A DNA stretch of 64,000 nt, from positions 1,222,307-1,286,306 of the forward strand of contig JAESIW010000203.1 in assembly GCA_016802295.1 (NCBI GenBank), read 5' to 3'. The notes beneath the pieces are model-generated. The model worked only from the letters and a program-made list of their open reading frames with translations, ran no database searches and was not told the DNA's origin. This DNA comes from Brachionus rotundiformis (Eukaryota > Rotifera > Eurotatoria > Ploima > Brachionidae). The position numbers and the translations under genes were made by a program. Shown piece after piece: positions 31,945-42,222 of the stretch (positions are counted from its first letter, which is position 1; each line of letters begins with the position of its first letter).

Positions 31945-32545
31945 TATTTATTTATTTAAAATATTATTTGAGGAAGTCCTCAGGCCACTCAGAATAGATC
32001 ATAGTCCTTCTTTTTAGCCTAACGTTTAAAATATTGAATTAAATATTAAAGAAAAGAGAAACTTTTTGTATATATCAGAGCACAAAAATGATTATAGCAG
32101 GATAAAATAATATAAATTTAATTTATAAAATATAAAGTTTATAGGTGGCTAAAGGTTATACGATTTACTAGATAATTGTTTTTTTAAAATTTTCAAATAA
32201 GTTGTTGAACTATTGTTTGGAACAGGAGAGTTTGTCAGGTAGTCATTTAAATCTTCTAATAGTTGCTGGTGATCCACTCATTTTTGTAGGAATTTTTTTA
32301 ACAGGAGTTCAGATCTAGTTGATATTATGTCAATATTTAGACTCTTATGGATGGTATTGATCTTAGTTTTCAGTGGGAAGTATTTGATATGCCTGAGTAT
32401 TTTGTTTTGCATTTTTTGTGCATCATTGATAATTTTTTGAGTTGAACTTGAAAGTGGGATGAATAAGTAGTCAATTTGAGACCGAATATAGTTTCTAAAT
32501 ATTATTTTGCATAAAAAATTGAGTTGTAGAGTTTTAGACCAGTTT
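31945..32545 (-). pseudogene. LINE 3' end, third family, inverted copy 1
   Basis: On the minus strand the region encodes pieces such as RSQIDYLFIPLSSSTQKII, HIKYFPLKTKINTIHKS and RSELLLKKFLQKWVDHQQLL before degenerating. It ends at an (AAAT)n-type tail near 31945. Its last ~400 bp is an inverted copy of 32712-33103. Confidence 0.75.
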
Positions 32546-32565
32546 TAGCGCATCTAAAAACGTTT

Positions 32566-32622
32566 GAGCAAGATTGAGCGCTTGAAATTTGATCAAAAAT
32601 TTTACTTTGCTAAAATTAAGAA
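32566..32622 (+). mobile_element. End of the 5054-5277 MITE family
   Basis: GAGCAAGATTGAGCGCTTGA and the following AAAATTTTACTTTGCT match the right end of the MITE at 5054-5277. Only one end is visible. Confidence 0.7.
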
Positions 32623-32699
32623 AATAGAAAAATTGAAAAAAAATAAAATTTTTATTTTAAAAGACAGTAATTTTTCTAATTAAAAAAGTATCTTACTGA

Positions 32700-33105
32700 A
32701 CATTTATTTTAATCCACAATACCATCCATAAGAGTCTAAATATTGACATAATATCAACTAGATCTGAACTCCTGTTAAAAAAATTCCTACAAAAACGAGT
32801 GGATCACCAGCAACTACTAGAAGATTTAAATGACTACCTGACAAACACTCCTGTTCCAAATTTGAAAATTTTAAAAAAACTATTATCTAGTAAATCGTGT
32901 AACAACCTTATACTTTATAAATTAAATTTATATTATTTTATCCTGCTATAATCATTTTTGTGCTCTGATATATACAAAAAGTTTCTCTTTTTTTTAATAT
33001 TTAATTCAATATTTTAAACGTTAGGCTAAAAAGAAGGACTATGATCTATTCTGAGTGGCCTGAGGACTTCCTCAAATAATATTTTAAATAAATAAATAAA
33101 TTTAT
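32700..33105 (+). pseudogene. LINE 3' end, third family, inverted copy 2
   Basis: The plus strand reads HKSLNIDIISTRSELLLKKF and DHQQLLEDLNDYLTNTPVPN. A 3' UTR follows with CGTTAGGCTAAAAAGAAGGA and an (AAAT)n-like tail. It faces the copy at 31945-32545. Confidence 0.8.
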
Positions 33106-33440
33106 TTTAATCTTAAAAATGTAAAGAAATTTTGAATTTTTCAAATAAAGATTTCTCTAGAGATGCCATGAGATTGTTTCATGTTGAACAAGAAAATATT
33201 CAACTTGGGATCAGTATAAAAATATTCATCACGTTTTTATTAGAAGCACTGGACGTTGTTTTTTGTTCCAAATTCCACAATGCCTGAGCATAGTCCTTCA
33301 TATTCTGTAGGTGTAAAAATTGTTTAAGAAGTTTCAAAATAGATAGCTAATTTATTATGACCTGTCACAGAAAATAGTTAACTTAATGAAACTTTTCTAT
33401 GAGAAGTTTGAGTGTAATTCTGGAAATCTGAAAATCTGAG

Positions 33441-33775
33441 AGCTTCAGAGTGCTTACAAGAGCCAGACAAGGACGCTCTCTCAGGAGAAATCCAAGGCGT
33501 ACTTTCTTCGACACTATTCTCAATTATAAACTGTCTGGCAACAGCAAAAGGAGTATTTACCAGACTCAAACCAGAGTAAATAACACTTATGTTTGGAAAT
33601 TAATGCTGACAAGTGTCTGGACTGGACACTGGCCTGAAACAAAATCAAAAGAAGAAATATACAGAACCAAAAAATAGCCGATTACTCAGTGTCCAAAATA
33701 AAAGACTGCTATGGCTTGGACATGTATTTAGAATACGAATACCAAACAGAGAGTATATTCGACCATAAACTTGCC
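33441..33775 (+). pseudogene. LINE fragment, second family
   Basis: The plus strand contains AKGVFTRLKPE and later NKRLLWLGHVFRI, blocks of the second LINE family, interrupted by stops. It lies about 300 bp upstream of the second receptor gene. Confidence 0.6.
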
Positions 33776-34099
33776 AATAGAATTTTATATTAAACTTATT
33801 TAGTTAATTAAGAGAAGAATAAGAATTTTATTTGTAATAATTATTTTTTAATTAAAACCCAAGTCACAAGTCAATCCAGTACTTGAATAATAGCTTAAAT
33901 AATTAACAAGATATTGGTCACAGACGTGGAAAAAATTTCCTAATTAATCACTTTCTATTGTGAATCAATTCTACAATTATCTATTCATTAGTTAGAATAC
34001 AAAAATCTAAACAATGTAAAGCTAATTTTTAAACAAACAAAAATAATCAAAAATTTTACTTTAAAAAAAGAAAATTTTTTAATAAAATTTATTCAAAAA

Positions 34100-35101
34100 A
34101 TGTCTAACAATTCAAATTTATCCTTAATTGAATCATCATCTCACATTTCCAGCTTAATTATTGATTTATCTGTCCGGTACATCTCTCTATTAATTCATCT
34201 AATTTACTTTATATTAATTATCAAAATAAAAAAACTCCAAACTGTAAATTATATTTTAATGCATCATGTAAACTTGGTATCATTTTTCTATGTATTGCAC
34301 TACTCAATCTACTACACATCTCGGACTTTGGTTCATGAGGACTTTGGTTGGTCACTTGAACATTTCAAATGCGAAATGAGCGAGCTGGTTTGGTCATGCC
34401 AAAAATTTATGAGAACTTATTCAGTTCTTTTGCTGGCCGGGTACCGCTACATGGCAGTATTTCATTTGGATGAGTATAAGAAGATAAGCAAACATTGGTG
34501 GACATTATTTTTAGTTATTTTAAGTTGTTGGACCGCTTCACTTATTTTCACTATGCTGCTCAAGTACAGCTTGAGAACAACCCATTCAGTATATTTCTGC
34601 ACTCCAGGATATTCTGAATACTTGTCCAATATTTATATTTACTTCGTTGTAATGAATATAGTATACAATTTCCTACCTGTATTACTAGTTATGCTTATCT
34701 ATAGACAAATTAGCAAAAAGCTCAAGTCAAACATATCAGTTCTGACTGGTAACAAGGTCAAAATGGTTTCAGACAAGACAATACATTTAAAGTTTGCCAA
34801 ACAGATATGGACAATGAATTTATTAAATATTTTTGGATCAGTATTTTCAACATTTGTCAATTTTCTGATGGTAATGGCGTCTCATGATAAATTTTCCTAC
34901 CTTGACCAATTATTCATTGAGTTTAGACCAATATTCCGCGCAATATTCCTCTCAATACAGTCAACTATACCAATATGCTCACTGGTTTACAATCCTGATG
35001 TTATCTATTCCTGTAAATTGTTAAAAAAAAAATTTTTATCTAAAAAAATTTTCACATCGAGACTTAACTTGTCTCCCTCAGTCAAAGGAACTAGTTATTA
35101 G
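34100..35101 (+). CDS. Orphan seven-transmembrane receptor, paralogue 2
   Basis: Intronless class A-like GPCR of 333 residues. TM1 is about 20-42, TM2 contains ILMHHVNLVSFFYVLHY, and TM3 contains CEMSELVWSCQKFMRTYSVL and ends LLLAGYRYMAV (YRY instead of DRY). The second extracellular loop has HSVYFCTPGYSEY, carrying the partner Cys. TM7 ends PICSLVYNPDVI, the same P-I-x-S-x-x-Y layout as the paralogues. An NSNLS sequence at the N-terminus supplies a glycosylation site. A short Lys/Ser-rich tail follows. Same orientation as the gene at 30312, separated by a block of inverted LINE ends. Ligand and G-protein coupling cannot be read from sequence. Confidence 0.88.
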   Translation: MSNNSNLSLIESSSHISSLIIDLSVRYISLLIHLIYFILIIKIKKLQTVNYILMHHVNLVSFFYVLHYSIYYTSRTLVHEDFGWSLEHFKCEMSELVWSCQKFMRTYSVLLLAGYRYMAVFHLDEYKKISKHWWTLFLVILSCWTASLIFTMLLKYSLRTTHSVYFCTPGYSEYLSNIYIYFVVMNIVYNFLPVLLVMLIYRQISKKLKSNISVLTGNKVKMVSDKTIHLKFAKQIWTMNLLNIFGSVFSTFVNFLMVMASHDKFSYLDQLFIEFRPIFRAIFLSIQSTIPICSLVYNPDVIYSCKLLKKKFLSKKIFTSRLNLSPSVKGTSY

Positions 35102-35169
35102 TTTTTTTTTTATCTAAAAATTAAAACGAGAAAATATTGGCCAACTATTTAGCTCCTTTTCTTCTATCA

Positions 35170-35463
35170 GGGTTGTAAAGTTTCTTTCAATTCAGAAAAA
35201 CTTGAATAACTTTTTAACCTTAAGGAACAATTTAGTTCTTAAAATGCCTGGTTTTTAAGCAACTTTGCTTGGCTCGAAAATATATTTCTGTATTAATCCT
35301 GCATAGTAATTGCACACTTTTTTATGGTGTGCAAAATGCAAACTTGCAAAGTTATTTACAGACTTTTCTTATTGCGTTAAGCAAATTTACTTAAAGATCA
35401 AGCATTTTAAGAAGTAAAAAAGTTATTCAAGTAACGTTTGAATTGAAAGAAACTTTACAACCC
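35170..35463. mobile_element. Foldback MITE just downstream of receptor 2
   Basis: 294 bp starting GGGTTGTAAAGTTTCTTTCA and ending with its complement (TGAAAGAAACTTTACAACCC). Further mirrored blocks inside (CTTGAATAACTTTTT) extend the imperfect arms to about 55 bp. It begins 69 bp after the receptor stop codon and may form part of its 3' UTR. Confidence 0.75.
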
Positions 35464-35559
35464 CTCTTCGATCCCATTTTTGTGATGATTCACTTTTTTC
35501 ATTCAATTCAAATATTTCAATTGTTTGAGAATTCAATGCGTGCATAATTTAACAACATG

Positions 35560-36020
35560 AAGAAGCATAAAAAAAGTCCTAAGCAATTATAAGTTTAGGT
35601 GAACTTAAAGAAATTTGTAAACAAGATAATTCAATAACAGTTTATGATGATTCACCATGGTAATCAAAATATGAAATTATGATAGTCATGAATTGCTACT
35701 ATCAAAAGAAGCTTGATACGAACGATTGCAATTTTTTTCTCCAAGCACAAATAATTCACTTGAAGCAACAAATCGTATAATTAAAGATGAAGATACCCTC
35801 TGTGATCATTTAGTGCTTATTAAATTCATTATTGAGGCACTTTTGACGTGAAAATGGTCAATTGAACTCTAAACCAAACCACAGTCAAACTTTCTGCTTT
35901 GACATTCAGATACAATTAGATAAAATTGAGTGATTGCAAAAGAAAATGACATCAGGATTTGATGGTATTTTTTACTAGCAAATAATTACAAGATTCAAGT
36001 ATTGAAACACTTAAAGCCAA
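35560..36020 (+). pseudogene. Decayed MULE transposase fragment
   Basis: Around 35740-35800 the plus strand reads PSTNNSLEATNRIIKDEDTL, the conserved segment near the C-terminal side of MULE transposase cores. Surrounding sequence is full of stops. Confidence 0.6.
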
Positions 36021-36654
36021 AAATGTAGAAATTCGTAGCAAATGTAAGAGGCAGACCTGCTTTACTAGTCCATTTTATATTAACTTTCTTTCTTTTAACA
36101 TCTGCTAAAAAAGATTTTTTAATGATATTTTTTGATATAATTAATGTTTGTTTCTACTTGATCAGGTTACATTATAATTAAATACATTTTTTTAATTAAA
36201 GAAGTTATTTTACGCTAATGAGGATGATTAAACATATCAAATAATATTTATTTTCTGAGCATTTGTTTAGACTATATCGTTGTTTAGAATTTTTTCGTCA
36301 GTAAAAGATAGAAAAGCTGACAATTCAATTTCATTAATCAGTTGTATACCAAAGGTCGACAATCTAGGGTAAAGAAATTTTCATTTTGGCCGATTGTTGA
36401 CTTTCAAGTTTTCGCTGACTTACACCTTTTCTATTGTCAGTCAATTTTTCTTTGTTCATGATGTCGGAAGACCAGACTTTGGCCTTTTAGCTTTCGATTG
36501 ATATAGTTAAATGCCGTATTTCTGCAAATGCCTTCCTTGACAAAGTGATTAGCAGCATTAGCTTTTGAAATATTTGGATTATTTACATACTGAGTCTTTC
36601 AGAACCAATTAGCATTTTAAAAAAAATCTATAATATTATAAATCGCAGATCTCG

Positions 36655-36795
36655 CCGATTTAAACAGTCCTTGCTCTCGTCAGAGTTCCTGCCGAATGGA
36701 AAATAGCAAACGTGTCACTAATTTATAAGAAATGAAGCATGTTGATGGCCAGAAACTATCGCCCAGTCTCTCGGAATTGTGTTACATGATAAAAA
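36655..36795 (+). pseudogene. LINE reverse transcriptase fragment
   Basis: The plus strand reads VPAEWKIANVSLIYKK and, after a stop, ARNYRPVS, the start of a LINE RT domain. Confidence 0.65.
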
Positions 36796-36854
36796 CCCCA
36801 AAATTTTGTGTATTGCAAAAATGGATTATTAAACTTGGTCAAAGACTGTTAAAG

Positions 36855-36940
36855 TACCTGGAGTGAAATAATTTCAAGAGAAGAAGATTTGGATCAATCA
36901 CCTCAAAAGCTTTTCTAAAGTCAACAAAAAGATTCTTTTT
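36855..36940 (-). pseudogene. LINE family 1 RT fragment
   Basis: About 80 bp matches 628-700 of copy A (AATAATTTCAAGAGAAGAAG, then TCAAAAGCTTTTCTAAAGTC), encoding part of DFRKAFDVIDPNLLLLKLF on the minus strand. Confidence 0.75.
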
Positions 36941-37704
36941 TATAAAAATATGATGAATATTTAATAGACAATAAATAATTTAACTAATAATTCTAATTTT
37001 AACAAGGACATGATATTTTTTTAGCTTTATTTGATAAATCTATACAGACATGTTTTAAGTCACAAAATTAAATCTTAAGTCCTATACATTACAAATAAAT
37101 GATCAAATTATTATAATAAAAATTATTTTTAAAAAAGTCAAAGCATAAACCTAATTTTAGAAAAATTTAAAAAAACTTATGACTTAAAAACAATTTTGTA
37201 TCTGTAATAGATAGATTATTTGATCACTATATTCACTTGTAAGAATTACTTAAGATTAAAAAATACAAAATTATTTCATAGCCAAGAGGCCAATAATTAT
37301 CGAATCTTCAATTATGTAAATATCAACAATTATTCAAACATATCACAATTATTTAGTTTTTTTTAAATATTTTTTTATATTATTTAGTAAATAATTTGAA
37401 AATAAAAATTTTAGATATTATATTTTTTTTATTATAAGTTATCTTAAAAATGAATCTTAACTTGTATTTGGTTTAAAAACATAAAATGCTATTTACCATG
37501 TGATTCTAATGAACCAAAGATTAGCGATGATTCGCTGAGCTGCAACTGCAAAATTTAAACAAAAAAGCAAGTGCAACCATTTTATAAATTTTTCATAAGC
37601 CATTGTCTTTTTTGGTAAAATTCCCATTTGAAGAGTGAATTATTTAAACAAAAGCTTTTTAGCTTTAATAAAGAAAATAATTTAGTCTTATAAAGATTTT
37701 TAAA
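36941..37704. other. Intergenic, upstream of an uncharacterised gene
   Basis: AT-rich. No repeat or coding motif recognised. It presumably holds the promoter of the gene at 37705. Confidence 0.4.
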
Positions 37705-38592
37705 ATGCAAACTATAAAACGAAATGATCGTAAAAAACAAGTCCCAGTCTCGGACATTGGTCAAGCTGTTGCTACTCAAGTTGTTGACGGAGTAGTTACT
37801 GTTACCAAATTAGCAGTAGATTTGGTAACAGCTCCATTCTATCTAATGGATAAAATTTGGTCGAAAATCGAGTCAGAAAACAATGTTCCCAAACACAATA
37901 TTCGTCTAGAAGTATATTTACAGCCTTCAGTGCTAAAAAAGTTGGATAAAGACAAAAAATTGGTAATCTGTGCTGCGGCTAGCTCTTTGCCACCAAACGA
38001 TGATCCAGAGAATAACAAAAGAATTTTAATTGCTCTCCTCGCCAGTGCTCTTTTGGTAACATCTGGAGTAGCGATAGTCGTGTATTCTGGTTCGTCTGGA
38101 TTATTACCAACGCTGCTTATCGAGACCGGTACTACTGGAATCAACCAATGTAAAAAAATTATTGAAAATAATGAGAAATTTTTATGGAAAGAATGGTCAA
38201 ATGAAATGCTTTCGACAGCATGTGAAACTTTGGTTCTAGGTGCTTTAAACAAACTACGTAAAGTGGTTCCTTTCAAGCTCAAGGGAAAAGTAAATAAAAA
38301 TATCATAAATGTCATATGCAATATTTATGATACCATTGAGCCATTTTCAAATGTAATTATTTGCATTGCCAATGGAAATAACACTGAAGAGATAGTGCTA
38401 GAAATTCTAAAATCTTTTGATGAAAAATACTCGACAAGCTTTAGTGGTTTAACAGTTTTTGATGTACAATTAAGCAAAAAAAAAAATAAATTAGACGGGT
38501 TTTTTAGTCCATATACCAGAGTTGATAAAGAAGTGAAAAATCTAAAAATAAAAATATACTATGACAAATCATTATCGATTAATGTAGGCTAA
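37705..38592 (+). CDS. Uncharacterised 295-residue protein
   Basis: I do not recognise the family. The frame is intronless and opens with an ATG after an A-rich leader. The first 30 residues are basic then polar (KRNDRKKQVPVSDIGQ), followed by an amphipathic valine-rich stretch (VVDGVVTVTKLAVDLVTAPF). Residues about 107-128 are a strongly hydrophobic segment (ILIALLASALLVTSGVAIVV), then a Gly/Thr-rich linker, so one membrane span is likely. The rest is a mixed helical region with several Cys, ending in a Lys-rich tail. No signal peptide is apparent. Codon use is normal for this window and there are no stops over 888 bp, supporting a real gene. It sits between receptor genes but shows no kinship to them. 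Confidence 0.65.
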   Translation: MQTIKRNDRKKQVPVSDIGQAVATQVVDGVVTVTKLAVDLVTAPFYLMDKIWSKIESENNVPKHNIRLEVYLQPSVLKKLDKDKKLVICAAASSLPPNDDPENNKRILIALLASALLVTSGVAIVVYSGSSGLLPTLLIETGTTGINQCKKIIENNEKFLWKEWSNEMLSTACETLVLGALNKLRKVVPFKLKGKVNKNIINVICNIYDTIEPFSNVIICIANGNNTEEIVLEILKSFDEKYSTSFSGLTVFDVQLSKKKNKLDGFFSPYTRVDKEVKNLKIKIYYDKSLSINVG

Positions 38593-39130
38593 CAATTGAA
38601 AAAATTTATCTTTAATTTTAATAAAATTTTAAATGAAAAAAAAATTTTTTTAAATATTCTTATTATTATTTTTAGAGTCTATTTGAAGACCCGAGCCTAT
38701 ATAAAAGTCAATTAAAGTTATTTTTATTAATTAATGTATTTGTGGCTGTCTAGAACATCGTTACTTTTAAGACGACCGTCAGACGAGTAGATGACCATGA
38801 AAATGTATCCATGTCCGGTTTTGGATAGATTTAAAAGAATAGTCAGCTACAGACTGTCTAATGGCAGTTATGGGCTAAGACACTCTACATGTATGAAAGT
38901 ATTAAAGTTTGGCTCAGGCTCGTTCAATCACAAAAAAATACTGCTAGGCTAACAATTTTTTATCTGTTTCCAAATCCAACAATTTTTAGTGCGGTTAGAA
39001 AATTAAATAAAAACTAGAATGCAAAAATTTGAATTAACATCCCTAACATAAATAGCAAAATATACAAAGTCTTATCATTTAATGGGACAGCTCGGACCCA
39101 AGTTCTTAAATAACAGCCAAATTTTAATAA
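38593..39130. other. Intergenic, possible old repeat
   Basis: A less AT-rich patch around 38690-38940 (AAGACGACCGTCAGACGAGT) has no coding signal I can identify. Confidence 0.35.
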
Positions 39131-39244
39131 ATATTTGATAATTTGCTGTTTATTAACTTCTTAGAGCAGTTTATTCCAAATAATGATACTAATAAAATGC
39201 TTGTTCTTGAGGTTATTTAGATATGGATCATTTAATTTAATTTT
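39131..39244 (+). pseudogene. LINE endonuclease fragment, copy 1
   Basis: About 105 bp matches 47464-47574. In the better copy it reads LLEQFILTNDTNKMLVLVGN then LNMDHL, resembling the GDFN block of the AP-type LINE endonuclease. Confidence 0.65.
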
Positions 39245-39280
39245 AGCCACACTATATTTTTGCTAATCGCATAATAATAG

Positions 39281-40136
39281 CATATATTTTTTCTAGTAGC
39301 TAATTTATTTTTGAAAAATAGTTAAAAAAAAGTAGCAAAAATTTTTATTTTCGTAGCTAAAATATTCGAAAAAGAAGTAAAAATAATTTATTAATAGCAA
39401 AAAAAAAATACAAGAAAAAATTTAATTTTTTAACTTTTTTCGACCACCTCTTGGGCGCTTGGTAAAAAAATTGGACCTCCTGGACGCTTGGATGGTTCGG
39501 CTTAATTTGTTAAATCATTTAATGCTGGTTGACTATCATTTGTTTCACTATTTGCTGTACCGTTGGTTGCTTGTGCTGATGTTGTTGGTCTATTAAAGCT
39601 GAGTTTCTTTCAAGAGCAGAAGAAGTCTACCCCTTTTTGCGTTTTGTTCAATACCCAAACTAAAGCTGGAAACTTGTCAAACTTGGACAATTCGTAACTG
39701 ATGCCGATTACATGTTTGCAGATGTAGTGTTTTTTCCAATAACAAGAACATTTGCTCAATTCCCATTCTAGTTCATTAATTTCTATCATCTTGTATGAAT
39801 TGTTCCATAACACATATTCTTGAAATGTAGATCAAGGACCATTTGAGTTCAAATAGTTTCGACCAACCTTCTTTAGTTGCTTCGCAATTAACTTTTGTTG
39901 ACGATATCATTTATACAACTCTATTATTGTGTCTAAGCTTAACAATGCGCTTGTTTTGTTTAATTATTAGTGATTGACAATTTATTTAAATTAGACCTCA
40001 AAATCATTATTTAAAAGTTGCTACATCGAAAAAAAGATTAGCTATTATATTGATAATTTAGCTACTGAAAAAAAATATTTTTTTTATTTTAATTAGCTAT
40101 TTTAAAAAGTAAATTAGCTACTAGAAAAAACATATG
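39281..40136 (-). mobile_element. Deleted MULE with terminal inverted repeats and SWIM finger
   Basis: An 856 bp unit has imperfect inverted ends of about 120 bp (starting CATATATTTTTTCTAGTAGC; ending with its near complement). Each end carries several TAGCTA/TAGCAA subrepeats. Between them, minus strand 39813-39610 encodes WELSKCSCYWKKHYICKHVI, a SWIM zinc finger. A shifted frame then gives RPGGPIFLPSAQEVVEKS, a proline/basic tail. The DDE core is missing, so the unit is non-autonomous. Confidence 0.7.
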
Positions 40137-40149
40137 CCATCAATAATTT

Positions 40150-40290
40150 AAAAATGCTTTGAAAGAAAGAAATAAAATTGATAAATTAAATTAGATTAGT
40201 GTTTTTGATCATGGAAAAAAAAGTTAAACAAAACGGATAGAATATTTTATACTATCTTTTGATGAAATTTACCATTTCATTTTTTGAAAA
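40150..40290 (+). repeat. Segment resembling 48050-48190
   Basis: Shared words such as TAGAATATTTTATACTATCTT and a similar order suggest that the 39.1-40.3 kb and 47.4-48.2 kb regions are two copies of one old repeat. The first is interrupted by the MULE at 39281 and the second by a MITE at 47575. Confidence 0.5.
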
Positions 40291-40695
40291 GCAAATAAAA
40301 AATTGGTGTCTACAGCCACCACACACTCAAGTATGACCAACAAACACACATTCAATTGCTGATGAGCACACAACTTGTTATTTATAGTTATTTGTGTTAT
40401 AAATAAAATTAGCATTTGATTTTCTTATAGCAGGTGAATTTCATAATATGGTATTTTGAACCACTTAATTAATAAAAAAAAATATTGATTTCTATTTTTT
40501 AAACTAATAATAAAAACAATTTTAAGAATTTTGTACAGACTAGTAGCACCTACATAGTGACACATCTTATGATATCGATTATAATTACAGGTATAATTAA
40601 TTAAGGAAATAAATTAAATTTAAAAATTTTATTTTGAAATTATACAATATTTAAAGCATTTTAACCTAATTTACTGCTATCAATTAAATATATGA

Positions 40696-41694
40696 TTAAC
40701 TAATTACTGAAATTGAAATATTTTTAAGCTTTTCTATTTTTTTGCCAAGCTTAATCTCTGGATTGTAAATGATGGACAGTATTGGCAAAAAAGTTTGAAA
40801 ACAAATGAACAAAGCTCTGAGAGCGGGCCGCGCTTCAATAAACATCAGGTCTATTTCATTGTTTGTGTACAAATCAGACTGAAGAGAGGCCAAAACCATC
40901 ACTAAATTGATCATTATGGACACAATTGAACTCAATATGGTAAACAAATTGATAAAAATAAACTGTTTGGCAAGCTCCAACTCTTTTCTTTTTGAAAAAC
41001 CTGCTGGCTGTTTGGTGAATTTGCTCAGCTTTTTTTTCGTCTCTTTAAGCTTTTTTAAAATCTTGGCATAAATAATAACGACCAATGTGACTGGCAAAAT
41101 GTTAGAGATAATATTGACCAAACACTGATTAACCACAATAACCAGCAAGCTTTGCGAGTAGCCTGGCGTGCAGAAATATACCGAATGGGTTGTGTTCAAT
41201 GAAAATTTGAATACCAAAGTCAAAGTGACAGATGCGAACCATGTAGCCACGATAGCACCATAAATGTAGAGCATGTTAGAGTTTATTATGCGGTAGATAT
41301 TGATGTAACAAACTGCAGAGTATCTATACAAGGCTAAAATGAATATGGAAAAGGTTCTCATGTAGGCCAGCAAGCTCCAAAATATTTCACTAAGGGTACA
41401 AAAATCCATTTCTAGTGTATAATTGTTTTTAAATGAAGCTGTTCTATTGTTGAAAAAAGCTACATAGTGTAGAATGTAGGCAAAAGATACAAAATTTACA
41501 TGGTGCATTAGAATGTAGGGTCTAGTTTGTAGCTGTTTTTTGAACAGGACTATCAAAGCGTATAAAATGTGTATTATGAGTGAGATAATGCGAAAGGTCC
41601 AGTCAAAATAGTTGGCTACATAGTAAGTGCTGAATACTGAGTCGTATTCATTGACCGTGAATGACGCATTTTGGCTAAAATTAGATACATTCAT
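40696..41694 (-). CDS. Orphan seven-transmembrane receptor, paralogue 3
   Basis: Intronless class A-like GPCR of 332 residues on the opposite strand to its two paralogues. The N-terminus has two Asn glycosylation sites (NVSNFSQNASF). TM2 has YILMHHVNFVSFAYILHY and TM3 CTLSEIFWSLLAYMRTFSIF, ending LALYRYSAV (again YRY for DRY). The second loop is TTHSVYFCTPGYSQ. Before TM6 is KKLKETKKKLSKFTKQ, a basic third loop. TM7 ends FLPILSIIYNPEIK. It is closer to paralogue 1 (for example in ALRALFICFQTFLPILSI against FRALFIAFQTFVPILSI) than to paralogue 2. Its start codon lies in AT-rich DNA with no upstream in-frame ATG. Confidence 0.88.
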   Translation of the reverse strand: MNVSNFSQNASFTVNEYDSVFSTYYVANYFDWTFRIISLIIHILYALIVLFKKQLQTRPYILMHHVNFVSFAYILHYVAFFNNRTASFKNNYTLEMDFCTLSEIFWSLLAYMRTFSIFILALYRYSAVCYINIYRIINSNMLYIYGAIVATWFASVTLTLVFKFSLNTTHSVYFCTPGYSQSLLVIVVNQCLVNIISNILPVTLVVIIYAKILKKLKETKKKLSKFTKQPAGFSKRKELELAKQFIFINLFTILSSIVSIMINLVMVLASLQSDLYTNNEIDLMFIEARPALRALFICFQTFLPILSIIYNPEIKLGKKIEKLKNISISVIS

Positions 41695-42222
41695 TTAAAA
41701 TAAATTTTAAAAAATAAGACTTAATTTATTTAATTATTTAGCTATTTAAAATGTTGTTAAATAGTTGGTTTCCGACCAAATATCCGCTCTTAAATGCTTT
41801 ATGTTTTATAAAATGATTTTTTTTTTGTTTAAAATTGTTTTAAGATTATTTAATTGTTAATTAAATCCAATTCCGATACTTTGGAACAGGTTTTGTTCGA
41901 AGATTTTATTTTAAATGAGTAGAAAATTTACCAAAAAGTAGATATCTGAGTGTCACACTCAAAAGGTTTACAGGAAAGCAATAAATTTTATTTGGTTTAA
42001 ACATGGTAAATAAATGTGATTTTTGATAGAAAAAAATTTTGAAAAATTTAAATAATGTAAAACACTTTTGTGGATTTGGGTAAAAAAATTGAAATTAAAT
42101 TTTCAAAAAGCCAGTTAATTAAAATTCTATCAAATATATGTTGTGCTTTTTAAAACTCTTTCATAGATAGTCAAATTCCCTAAATTTGGTCAGGAAAGTA
42201 AGGCTGAAATTTTGTTCATCTG

